A DNA stretch of 64,000 nt from Diploscapter coronatus (lineage: Eukaryota > Nematoda > Chromadorea > Rhabditida > Rhabditidae): assembly GCA_964036155.1 (NCBI GenBank), contig OZ038423.1:25435249-25499248 (forward strand), in the 5' to 3' direction. The translations under genes were made by a program, and so were the position numbers. Each line of letters starts with the position of its first letter. Position 1 is the stretch's first letter. Under the pieces are notes generated by a model. The model did not search any database. It worked only from the letters and a program-made list of their open reading frames with translations, and was not told the origin of the DNA. Positions 1-10,526 of this stretch are shown here, piece by piece.

Positions 1-3000
1 GCAACCGGGCCGCACCGCAGTCGCGGTTATGGTTGAAAACCCCAAGTCTGAAATCGATTTCGAGAGTTAATCTACAGAAAATCCTAGAGAAATAAGGACT
101 TGGTGACCATAAAACTACAGTTTATAATAGATTCCCGAAAACTAATCACTCGGATTTTCTGAAGAAATCGTGCGGAGACTATTTTTTGATTTCGAATTTT
201 CGTTTTGCCTTACATCAATTGTCTTATTGGTGGTGGTGTTCTTAAACTCGTTCTCGTTAACGAATTCCTCTCTTCCAGTTGAACAGACCATCAGTCCGCT
301 TATGTCTCTGCAACATTGACTCGTTTGCTAGAGACGGAGACAGGAAATAACCTGTAGATGGAAATGGAAGTGAGGATGTTCTGTCGATGATCCGCAAAAG
401 GCGACTGCGACAGGTCGAATGGCTTGAGATGAACGTGGGGATGGTTGGTGAGCTGATAGAGGAACAGACGACCATCCTGAGTGAGCAGCGCCACGAACGG
501 GTCCACGATCGAGGCAGAGACCACGGGGAAATTCGACTCCAATTGAACCTGAGAACGGATTTTGAAAAAGGCTCCTTGAATAAGACACAGGGATACACAC
601 TTGAAAAAGGCGCATCTTAAAAGGACGCATACTTGAAAAGAGCACATGCTTTATTTTTCGTGCACTTTTCAAATGAAACATTTTGGGTCTGTGTCCTGCG
701 CGTTATTCAAGGAGTCGTTAAAAACGAATTGTCCTTCAACAATCGTACTTCTTGCAATTTTTGTCCATCAGCAACGAGAGCCACACAGAGTGAAGTGATC
801 TGCACAGCCAGGCCGCCATCGGCCAGTTCGCCCGCCGCAATGGTCGGCTCGCTCGTCACGAAAAGGGCCTCTTCCAGCTCGACCATTTCCTCGCCCAACT
901 CGAGAACCAGAGTGGAACGTGCTTTCGACACAATCAGATACCTGAGTGGGGCAGTCCACAGTTGGAATGTCTGTCATTCGCGAAGTCAAACCTGTGCGAG
1001 TCGTCCTCACTTCTGCCGACAGCCCACATCTGTTGTGCCCCGTACAGACTGCTGCTTGTGATGATTTGTGGCCGAAGAGTCCTCTGCATGATGCACAGAG
1101 CCCCGTCTTTGTGATGGCCTGACGCTGTTACCTGCAAGCATTCCCTTCATCCATCAATAATCGTCTTCCACTCAAGTGTAGTAGCACTCACGATGTCGAA
1201 TACGGGGTCGATCATCTGCCCGCTGCTGGCTCTCTCGAGCAGTTCTGCACTGGTTCCATGTGCCCCTCCCGCAGTCATCGCCTTCACAGGGCCAATGTTG
1301 AGCAGTCTGTCGAGTTCGGTCACTTCTATGTGCTGCTCTGTGCGTCTGGTCGTTTCAGTCTGAACCACCATTCGCCCTCTTGTTCCTTTGCCAATTTCCT
1401 CACCTTCAAATCAGCAATGGTGTCCCCATACAGCGCCAAATCGTCCTCGTCCAACTCGATCTCGCCCTTCTTCATTCTCTTCGCTTTCGGTTCGGTCCCA
1501 TTCACCTCGAGCCCTTCCTCATCATCGTCATCTGCAATTCAACTCTTCCGCCTCTTAACTCCCTCTGCCTCACCGATGACAATGTTGGAGATGGCATATT
1601 TGAGAAACTGCGAATCGCCGAGTCGAGAGCCGATGAACAGGTGGCCGGCGGCACAGGCCGTGATGCTGTAGGCGATTGAGGTCTCTAAAAATAAAATAGG
1701 GCATTCTACATTTTGATAGGCAACATGACAACTTGATATTTTGATAGAATTGCCAAGTTAAAATAGTCTCATCCTCCGCATTTCCTGTACACCTTTGATA
1801 AGCTAAATTATCACGTCGCTAATGTTGATTTCGTCTAACAAAAGAATTCCCCTAAACTGAAGTAAAACAATTCTGCACATACCACAGATGAATTTGAAGT
1901 CGATGGACTTGACGCTGCTTGCCGAGTCCGATTCCAAATGAGTGACGCAGAGTCTGCCGTCCTGGGTTCCAACGAATATCTTCCCATCGCCAATCCATTC
2001 GATCGCATAGCAGTCCAATGTCAGGCACAGATGTTTCATGTCCTGCAAAATCAAAGCAGTGCGAATAAGTGGAGAGAGTAAAGACAAACCTTCAGTGGGA
2101 ACTTAGTGTATGCATCGTGGCAGGAATTGATTGCGACTCCACAGGGCGGCACTGCCTGATTCAAGTAGATGATTTCATTCGAGCCGAACACAACTGCGCC
2201 TCCGATTGGCTTTGGCACGGCCATCAATCTGAACAGACACAATGAGTTATCACTCCCCCAACTGCTGCTTCCAACCTGTTGCAGTCCATAGGCAGATTGC
2301 TCAGCTGCCAGACAACGGCAAACTGCTCGTCCATGCTGTTCACGGACACGCCCATTATGCAGCACGTGTCGTAGCGAATAGCTGCTCTGCAAATGACACA
2401 AGCTGATGAATTTGCGGGAAGAAAATGAAATAAACCTCACCTTCCAGCAGTTGTCTGCAGAGGCTCGTAGAGGAAAAGGAGAGTTGGCTCGTGGTAGCCG
2501 TCCAGAAACACCATGTCAGCAACGTTATCGAGACTGAACATTCACAGTTGTGCAAGAAGAAGAAGAAGACTCCCAACCTGGCATCAATTTTCTTGAGTGG
2601 AATTGTGTAGCTCCTGAGTCTGGGCTGGCCATCGTTAAATGGAATGATAACGAGTCGAGTGCCGTAGGCCAACAGAGCAGCGCAGCGGTGAGAAGGGTCT
2701 GTCTGCAAGAAAGAAGGAGTGGGTTGACAACAAACAACGCTTGGCCGACCCTGATAATGGGAGTCTTGCAGTTCTTGGTGAACCCCTCCCGCAGATATTC
2801 GTCCTCGTACGAATGCAGAGAGACGGTCTCAAGACAGCGCTCCGACTCGTTGAAGACCACAATCGAGAGTTTCGCGTCGTCGAATGTCAGCAGCAAGGCG
2901 TCTTGATTCGGGTGCGCTGCAATTCAATCATTGGAGTACACCGAGGGGAGATGCAAAAAGGCAAAACTCACAGGGAATTTGTGAGACTGCAAAATCCTTC

Positions 3001-3319
3001 GGCGAATTGAGGAATCGCGTGGAGAAGACGCACTCCAGACGAGTCTTCTGTTGCCTGCAATGCACTTTATTTCAGTGTCATTTGCCTAATTCTCACCATT
3101 CTTCTGTCGAGTCTGCAGGCGGCACGAGCGCATATGGATTTGTTCGGAAGATCCGCAGGAACTTGGCGCCTATTGTCACGAGCTGGGAACCTGAAACAGA
3201 TGAATTGCAATGGAACTCGTTTCTTTGCCCGAATTCTCACCTGATGAAGGAATGAATTTTCCATATGTGCTGAAATTGACAGTGGTCGAGTCGTCCGTCT
3301 CCCTGATGTAGGAGAACAT
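1..3319 (-). CDS. CPSF1: CPSF1 (CPSF160), cleavage and polyadenylation factor, 5' half
   Basis: Largest subunit of the nuclear cleavage and polyadenylation specificity factor, a beta-propeller scaffold that holds the subunits reading the AAUAAA signal. Translated exons follow the family from the N-terminus: [10 protein letters not shown] at 3319, then [16 protein letters not shown] (about 2770), the [15 protein letters not shown] block (about 2650), [13 protein letters not shown] (about 2210), [14 protein letters not shown] (about 1300), [17 protein letters not shown] (about 1100), [20 protein letters not shown] (about 480), and a last visible exon at about 290-248 reading [12 protein letters not shown]. 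The C-terminal half, including the CPSF_A region, lies off the left edge; 1-247 reads as intron. Start chosen because a 3' splice site (GTTTTAG) ends two bases before the ATG, typical of spliced-leader addition. About a dozen short introns. Divergent neighbour of RNASEH2B, 371 bp between start codons. Identity is secure; exact exon edges are inferred. Confidence 0.93.
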
Positions 3320-3690
3320 CTCTAAAACGAGCAAATGGCTGGGATATATCGAGGGAAAAGCAAGAAAATGCGCGAATTCAACGAGAAAATTCAAACAGAA
3401 CAGGAATTAATTCCCTTCAACGATTCTGCTCGGAGGATTGCTAAGAGCGAGCTAAACGACGAGCGAGTGAAAACGAACAGATATTCAAACGTAGAAAGCG
3501 AGAGAAGGAGTGAAATGAAGAGAGAATAGAAACAAAAATAAAAGATGGAAACAGTGCATAGAATGAGGAGGATAGAAAGATGAAGAATAGAAGAAAGTGC
3601 GCCAATTCACCAATTAAAATGCGGGAAAGTTGGATTCGGTTTTCTTACATTTGATTTTCATGTAAATTCCGATAGAATTCAGAATAGGAG

Positions 3691-5420
3691 ATGCCACGAT
3701 TGACGCGGAATTCTTCCAGATCGACGAATGGGGAAAGGAGCGACGAGGAACAAGAAAATGCGAGCCTGTCTGTTTCGAAGAAGGGGCCTCCAAACAGGGA
3801 AATGGCTTATGAGAGGAAATTCATTGTCGTCAAAGGTTCGTCATTTCATTATTGTGTAGGATGTCGTTTCCCTTGCAGAAGGCACTTTGACCAACAGTTG
3901 TCTCTACAAAATCAGGCATCCAAAAAGTGGGGCTGCAGTGCTTCTGAGATTGTCAGAAGAGAATTGCGATGAAGTGAGTTATTTTCTATTGCTGTTCTGG
4001 AAAAGATGGACTTTCAGGTATTGAATGTAGGTGAAAAAATGAGGAGCTGGTTCTATGGGAACAGTTTGATTGAAGATGGGAAACTCAAACTTGTTATTCC
4101 TATTCACCCCTTATTCATTGCCTTGCCTTATCTACTCAAAAATCAGGCAAGAAGCATATCTGCCTATCAGGGGTGTACAAAATAATTTGCGCTAAGATTT
4201 TTTTTTTTAAATCACCCGTACATCCATTTCGAAAAATTCCTCGTGGAATAAAGTGCAAAATCGTATCCTGTATTATGTCATGGAGAGAAATTTTCAAAAT
4301 GGATGAACGGATGATTTGTAAAACAATTTTTAGCCCATTTTAACGCAAACCATTCTGTACACCCCTGCTGTGCCCATTCAAAATTATCTCAATTTATCAT
4401 TTCCTTCCAGGACAAATTTCTCGAACTCGACGAGATTTTGACTGACGAAGAGCAGCCAGCCATCGGATTGCTCGAGAAGAATAAGCAGCTTCTGAAAACA
4501 ATCGAGAAAGTTGCAGATGTCAAAAGTAAACTATTTCTTTCAATTCATATAATCATGCTATGTTTTGAGATGTATGTGATTCTCGAGTCTATCGCTATAA
4601 TTCGCAACTCGCGATGCAATGGATTCAGACAAGGTTTGAACGGATCAAGTTGTGTCTGCAAGAAGAGGCAGCTCTGCACAAGGCAATTCTCGATTCCCGT
4701 AAGTCTTCCCATTTCCATTTCTGATGCAAGAACTCTAATAATGTAGCTGACGTGCTGAATCGCTATACATTCGGTGTCCTTAGCGACTATTTGAGTGCCG
4801 AGATGACTGCCTCAGCCAAGCAATTCCTCGACATCACAGATATCAAGTGTGAAGAGACAGTGGATATGAACATGTATGGAAAGAGGAAAACAGATGAGGA
4901 TGAATTGAGCAAGGAGCAACCTGCAAAGGCAAGACAATCTATTCTGTTCACTATTTATCATAAATCATGCTAACGACTGTTCGAAGTCAAAATCGGAGTT
5001 TTTTTTCGCCAAAAAGTTTCTAATGATATTTGAAATTCTTTTTATATGATTTATATGGCTAGTTCATCTACCTATTCCAAAGGGTTCTTCTGTTTACTTA
5101 TATGGGGCGAATTACAATAATCAAAAATCCGGCTATAGCTCCGAAGCAAACTTTTCTCGAGGTTCTTATTACTGTAATTCATCCGATAAAAGTAAACAAA
5201 AATTTCTGGAATAGATAGAAGAACTATCCATACAAAAAGAATTTTTGGAATAATATCATTATTAGGAACTTTTCGGCGAAAAATCCGAAAAACTTCGAAC
5301 AATCCTGTTATTCTATACAAATTGCAGAAGCCTCGTGAGTCGATAGCCAAGAAACAGCTGCAGAAGGCAAGCAAGGGCACTATGTCTATTTCAGGCTTCT
5401 TCGCAAAGAAGACCAAATGA
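3691..5420 (+). CDS. RNASEH2B: RNase H2 subunit B
   Basis: Non-catalytic subunit of RNase H2, which removes ribonucleotides from DNA in the nucleus. I assemble seven exons (3691-3835, 3879-3973, 4018-4146, 4411-4525, 4588-4698, 4747-4928, 5328-5420) that keep frame throughout and give 289 residues, close to the human length of about 310. Exon 2 gives the IRHPKSGAAVLL block, exon 3 the diagnostic SWFYGNSLIEDG and IHPLFIALPYLL, exon 5 YRYNSQLAMQWIQ, exon 6 RYTFGVLSDYL. The last exon encodes TMSISGFFAKKTK and stop, a PIP-box-like motif in the position where vertebrate RNASEH2B carries its PCNA-binding peptide. Introns 3 (from 4147) and 6 (from 4929) start with GC (CAG|GCAAGA, AAG|GCAAGA) and each holds a transposon-like insertion. 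If intron 6 is not removed, a stop at 4971 truncates the protein before the PIP box. A possible spliced-leader acceptor lies 8 bases before the ATG. Confidence 0.93.
4168..4367. mobile_element. hAT-like MITE in RNASEH2B intron 3
   Basis: A 200-bp element with matching inverted ends: left CAGGGGTGTACAAAATAATT, right end (reverse complement) CAGGGGTGTACAGAATGGTT, the match continuing to about 28 bp. Inner arms also pair (CCGTACATCCATTT against CCGTTCATCCATTT). Flanking 8-mers (ctgcctat and ctgtgccc) match only partly, so the target duplication is decayed or misplaced. No coding capacity. Confidence 0.75.
4975..5305. repeat. Long palindromic foldback element in RNASEH2B intron 6
   Basis: Almost the whole 331 bp is one imperfect inverted repeat. 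The left end gactgttcgaagt pairs with cttcgaacaatcc at the right. Pairing continues through ttcgccaaaaagtttctaat, then attctttttatatg, ctagttcatctacctattcc and ttctgtttactta towards a centre near 5140. It begins two bases after an in-frame stop in the unspliced intron. No clear target duplication. The 114-residue minus-strand reading frame across it is a shadow. Confidence 0.8.
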
Positions 5421-5766
5421 TCAAATCCATATATTATTTCATACTTTATCGATGTTTATCCGATGATCTCGAACTTTAAGTTATGATTTTCAATTGAAGG
5501 AATAAATACTATTCAAGTTGAATATCACGGATTAATAGAGATTACCCGATTAGGAAATTGGTGTTTGAATTGATATGTACAGATCATAGCATAATTGTTC
5601 AAAGTCCAATAAGTCGAGCCAATTTGCTGAGAGGGAGATTTAAATGTGACTAGTGTCAGTACTGAGCGAGGATTCCTTATGTCCTTTGTGTCTGTCAAAT
5701 GCAAATGCAGAACCAGTGCTCTGATTGCTCATTCTGGAAGTGACGATCATTCTTTTTCTGTCTCGA

Positions 5767-7711
5767 TCACCCGCTGCAGTCATCGAACAATGCATTGCGG
5801 TGTGACTGATGTTGCTGTCGCAAGAGGCCTTCTGACGGGGCAGAGACTGAGAGCCTGACGCACTGAACAGTGGAATTGAGGGCTGATGGAGAATTGACAG
5901 AGACAGCACTGAGAGGGACGTGCACTCGGAAAGAGCTCTGATTCGATGGACAGGGAGTCGTCAGAGGGCTGAGATAGGACAGATCACCATACACAACTAA
6001 ATGGTGGAAAGGACCAAACAAGTCATAGATGACTTACAGACTGTTGTCGGTGGGCTTCTTGCTGACTTCTCCAACCAGAGAGGATAAGTAGACAGCGATC
6101 ATGGGGAATTGACACAGGTAAATTAAATAGAGAAATGCATCTGCATAGAGATAATATTCGAAATGTTGTTCACTAAAATTTCTTTGAGTTTTTCTCTAAA
6201 GAATAAATTGCTAGACCTGAGTCTGTAGACTTCATCAAGAAGCTGCAGAGTGTAATATGGAGCATTTAGAATAACTTGCACTGTTGCCATAATCAAGCAG
6301 CGTCTAATAGCTCTCTGTCTTCGTTTATTCGTGGCCTGAATCTTCATCACTAACAGGGCTATTCGAAATTGCAATTTTGAAAATTTCGGAACTGGAATTG
6401 GAACTTCTCTCGACCCAGAATTGGAATCGGAACTCCGAACACCCCTGATCACTGGCAATTCATCGGATTCACCCACTTTGATGCTCTGGCTCGATTGAAT
6501 TTTGAAGCACTCCGAGTGAGTAGACTGTGTGAGTGACTGCTGTAACTCACTGTCCTCGTCCCTCCTCAGACTCATTTTGCCAGCAATTCGCTTCCGAACG
6601 CTGTCAGAACTGAGAAGAGTGAATCTATAACATTCCCATTGCGAATGAATGCAAGAATTGCAGAAGGAACCCGCTCTTTTTCTGCCAGACAATCACGGCC
6701 AAATCAGCGACGATTGTGGCGAAGAAGGGCAGAACATAGCTGCTGAATGCCTCATACACTGCAATCCATCTATAGCCATAATCGCTGCAAGGCCTCATCA
6801 TTCATATTCATTCAGGTAAATTTATTCTTCACCTCAAAAGGCCTGTATCTCTTTCACAAATAGTTGCATCGTCATGAACTATTCGCTCGGTCACCAGTAG
6901 TAAAGACCAGCTCTAGAGTTTTCCGTTGATTTCTATCACTGAAATGTTTTGGTGTACCTGTGTGAGACAAGCCATGGCTGCAGTGGCGAGCAACAATTTC
7001 TTAGTGTTTCTCACGAATCCAAACACTCCACCAGAGCTTCTTTTGAGTGGGAAAAGAAGGACAATGCACCTCTGTGCGAACATCATCAGCCATGTCCAAT
7101 TCACAAAACAGGCTGCTGTGTTCGATGAGAACAACAGGATTTTGCACATTGTCGCTCCTTAAATCGCCTATTTGCCATGTTGTCACTGATTTGTGCAGTG
7201 CAATTCAGTCGCTTTTATCGAGGAAGTTTCCATCTCAAATGAGGGGAATTGGAATTGCATGACTGGAAACAATTCCAAATCTAAGACACGATTGGTTGCC
7301 TTGTCAACTAATCAGTCAGGCAATTGTATTGGATCGGAGATGTGAAATTTGCACAGAGACATATTCAACTCAACTAACCTCGGAATGAAGTGAACAGAGT
7401 TTCCGAGAATATAGTGATTAGAATGATTATCAATGTTACCAAATCGGCTATTATTATCCACAACAGAAAGAGGTAATAGTTGGATCTCTTCAGATGGACT
7501 AATCTATGAAGTGCCTGAATTTTGATGAGTTTTTTGTTTGATCATATCTAAAGTGAAATACCTTGAGAATGACGACAATAGAGAATGCAGAGAGAATGGG
7601 AATGATCCACACTTGAATGCGACTGACCCAGATCCACAGTTGCAGAGAGTGGGGACTGCTGCCATTCGATTCCTCTTCCATAGTTCCATTCCCAATCTGC
7701 TCGTGGTTCAT
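5767..7711 (-). CDS. Rhodopsin-like seven-transmembrane GPCR
   Basis: Plasma-membrane receptor, ligand unknown. Reading from ATG at 7711: N-terminus with NGT and NGS glycosylation-like sites, TM1 around WIIPILSAFSIVVI, TM2 (LLWIIIADLVTLIIILITIF, about 7450), TM3 with FVNWTWLMMFAQRCIVLLFP (about 7090), where QRC stands for the usual DRY, TM4, an exon ending CERDTGLLR, TM5 with YVLPFFATIVADLAVIV (about 6730), a long third intracellular loop, TM6 (CLIMATVQVILNAPYYTLQ, about 6250), TM7 (LYLIYLCQFPMIAVYL, about 6100), and a Ser-rich tail ending at 5767. NAPYY and YLCQFPMIAVY stand in for the usual WxP and NPxxY motifs. It looks like a divergent nematode peptide-receptor-type protein; I do not recognise a named orthologue. 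A small transposon lies in the loop-3 sequence (see 6354-6447). The first methionine and tail splicing are inferred. Confidence 0.8.
6354..6447. mobile_element. 94-bp hAT-like mini-element inside GPCR loop-3 coding sequence
   Basis: Ends are CAGGGCTATTCGAAATT at the left and CAGGGGTGTTCGGAGTT (reverse complement of the right), 13 of 17 identical. Flanks atcactaa (6346-6353) and atcactgg (6448-6455) share 6 of 8 bases, consistent with an aged 8-bp target duplication. Insert plus one duplication is 102 bp, exactly 34 codons, and the receptor frame is open across it. Removing it restores ...CCA GTG ATG AAG..., a clean join. Confidence 0.7.
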
Positions 7712-10526
7712 TTCAGCAAAGTGCACCACACGTCCTCTCCTCTATCCCAATCAGTAAATACAATAAGCGGTGCCTAGTCTGACGGCCTCTAGAGAACAAG
7801 TTTTTCTACTTCCAAATTGATGATTTCATAAAAACAAAAAATCGACTTGGGCAAATATTTTCCACAGAAATGAAGAAGAAGAATGGAAGTGAGATAGACT
7901 TGAGGCCTTACAGAGAGTGACTGCATGAACATGCAGCCAGCTGCTGCAGGGTTTTAATCAAATCGGTCCTACTTCAATCAGAGTGCAAACTGCAGGAAAC
8001 ACTAGCTGCCTGGTTGTCGATTGCCCGATAACAAGCATTACCCTCTATTTACAGCACCTAGTACTGAGTATCTATTACAAAGGGCAGGACAGAGGAAAGT
8101 GGTTTCACGACTAAATGGCTGCAGACATTACTCTCTTACATTGACATTCTCCTGGAGCAAATCGCGAGCAAGGAGAGGTTGGCTTATGATTACTTGACTA
8201 CAGAGTACAGAGACTCTGACACAAGAAGAGGAGATTGAATATTCCACAACTAAATGAGAGGCTCCTGCAACACAACTGAAATGCAGAAAAGTTTAAGTCC
8301 ATAAAAACAGGAGAGGACTTTAGAGCTGAAGAGCTCAAGATGAAGGGAAGCCATAAGTTGGAAGGCACAAAAAGAGGAAGAGGGAGCTGCTCAACTAATA
8401 AAGGGGGAAACGAATTATTCCCCATAGCAAAGGCTAACAAGACTCTGACCAAAAATAAATTATTTATCAAATACCACAAATGGAAAGTGAATTGGACAGA
8501 GAGGGAAGGCCAGTCTGATTATTATCACAAAATGTCTGCTGCTTGTGTTCTGTGATGTGAATTTGTAGGAAGTATCTATAAATCCCAGGTCATAAATAAG
8601 TATTTCAGTAATTGAAATTCTCGATATGACGTGGTACTATAAGTCCTTTCCTTCTAGGTTCAGTTGAAAAATGCAAGAATCGAAAAGTTAGGGAAATGGG
8701 ATAGAAGGGAAGAGAGAAGTGAAAAATGAAAAAGGAGAAAAGGTGCACGAAAAGTTAAGCACGGAAAGAAACACTTAACTACGGAAATGGCAGTGGACAA
8801 GTAGAGGCAGATAGATGCTGAATTAGAAGAAGGGAGGGGGGACGTGTTTCTGAGAGCCCATAGCGAGGGAGTGGCAAAACTAGAGAAGAGGAGTAGCACT
8901 TTTAGAATGAACATGCACAAGTGCGCAGACAGGGATAGTCGAGTCGGAATCAACACTGACGTCGTTTCTTCTTTGCTCATTCCTCCTCTCACATTTCAAT
9001 GTCCAATGCCATAAACCCTAACGTGAACGCTCCCAGATGAAGTCCAGCCTGTCTTCATTCCCAGTCCTAGTCCTAGTTCTATTTTCATCCGATCGAATCT
9101 TTTAGCACCTCTTTCAACTCTGAAACTCTGTCTCTTTTCCTCAGTTGTCTCTGCGCTCCCCTGCCTGCCTTTCTGAGCGAACGTCAGCCTGCGTCGAATC
9201 AGTCAATCGCTGCCAATTTATAAACTGATGACTGACTCTTCTTTGTTACTCGACACCATAAACACAATAAAATCGTATATGAAGACAGAAGAACAAGAAG
9301 GGTATTGCACTCGGCAAAAATATGGCAAATTATAGAATGCGCCGTCTTTGATCGATAACTTTCTCCAAACATAATTGTACTTCTCCTTCACAGATTGTAT
9401 TCTTCAAATTTGGATCGCTCAAGCGAAGTATCTGTTGATAAAGTCACAAGGAAGACCTACAATTTGACAAGCTCAAAATTCATTTCCCTCTGCTCGCTCT
9501 TTCGCACTGCTCTGCAGCATATGGAGAATTGGTAGTGAATGATGAACATGAGGGCCATTGATGCTCAATTTCGCATCCTCGCGTCTACGAGAAGGAGCAA
9601 TAATTCTGTAGGCAGCTAGCTAATTCTTTCATTGCAGCACGAAGACAGCGAGTGTTGCAGACAAGAAATGAAAGATGGATGGGAAATGGAGCTTTTGCAG
9701 GAGTATTTCTATAAATGGGAATGAGAATAGATACCTGCAGCTGCAACGGGGCAGACAACAATTAATTAATTAATGCAATGGGCCTGTGGATGATCTGCCT
9801 GGCTTCTGGCAAGCAGATACCCACAAGCCCCCAATCCTTTTCTCTTTGGCCTTTCCTTCTTCATACTGCGCTAACTTCGATCTCCTACATTCGAATTCAT
9901 TTGTTCAGTTTACCCTCTTCATTCTTTTCTTCAAACTAATTGCGAGAGGTGGTAACAGGAGGATTTTTCAAACGAAAAAGTCTATTAAGAACCTAGGAAA
10001 AATGGACTCAGCTAGACTGAGTCGCACAGAAATTAGCAGCTTCTGAGAAAAGACTGAAACAAAGGGTAATACAACAGGCGCAGAAGCGAAAAGGGTAAGA
10101 AGGGGAGTTCTCAAGGGTCTTATGGGTGCAAGTTACTCGAAATTAGTCCAAAATGAGCAGCATTATGAGATGCTACGAGTTCCTTTCTCCTATGTAACTG
10201 CAGGTAATTCTTTAATATTGAATTTTCTTTCGCTTATGAAAAGATTAAAGATTAGACAAATCTCATTCCACTACAAAAAAAACCTAATCGAAGGAAAGGG
10301 TGACAAGCTACATCTAAAAGGGGAATGATTAGCGCAGGCAGAAATGGGGATAAATTGCGGCATGAATTTCCTGAATAAAGTCTACTATCTTCGTCAATTT
10401 TTTTATTCTTTACATCAAATGAAGTAATCCTATTCTTATCTCACTTTCAAATTTGTCACATTGTCGTGTTGAATCGATATGCGCATCTAAAAAGCAAGGA
10501 ACCTGACTGAAAAGCCTCATGATTTC
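7712..10526. other. Intergenic, no gene seen
   Basis: Between the GPCR start and the 3' end of the lectin gene. No exon chain with a recognisable protein on either strand. A short open frame at 10122 begins MGASYSK, a myristoylation-like start, and has a possible donor at the end of VTA, but I find no continuing exon. Poly-T-rich stretches and an ATTAATTAATTAAT run near 9760 are the only visible landmarks. Confidence 0.5.

Noticed and set aside
1..60. GC-rich start of the window (possible RNA gene)
   Set aside because: No cloverleaf, box motifs or hairpin; it most likely lies in a CPSF1 intron.
5072..5416. 114-residue minus-strand frame with hydrophobic stretches
   Set aside because: It overlaps the palindrome at 4975-5305 and the RNASEH2B last exon on the opposite strand; the hydrophobic look comes from AT-rich repeat sequence.
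10122..10328. Frame starting MGASYSK (myristoylation-like)
   Set aside because: Only the first 27 codons look gene-like, and no in-phase continuing exon was found before the opposite-strand lectin gene.
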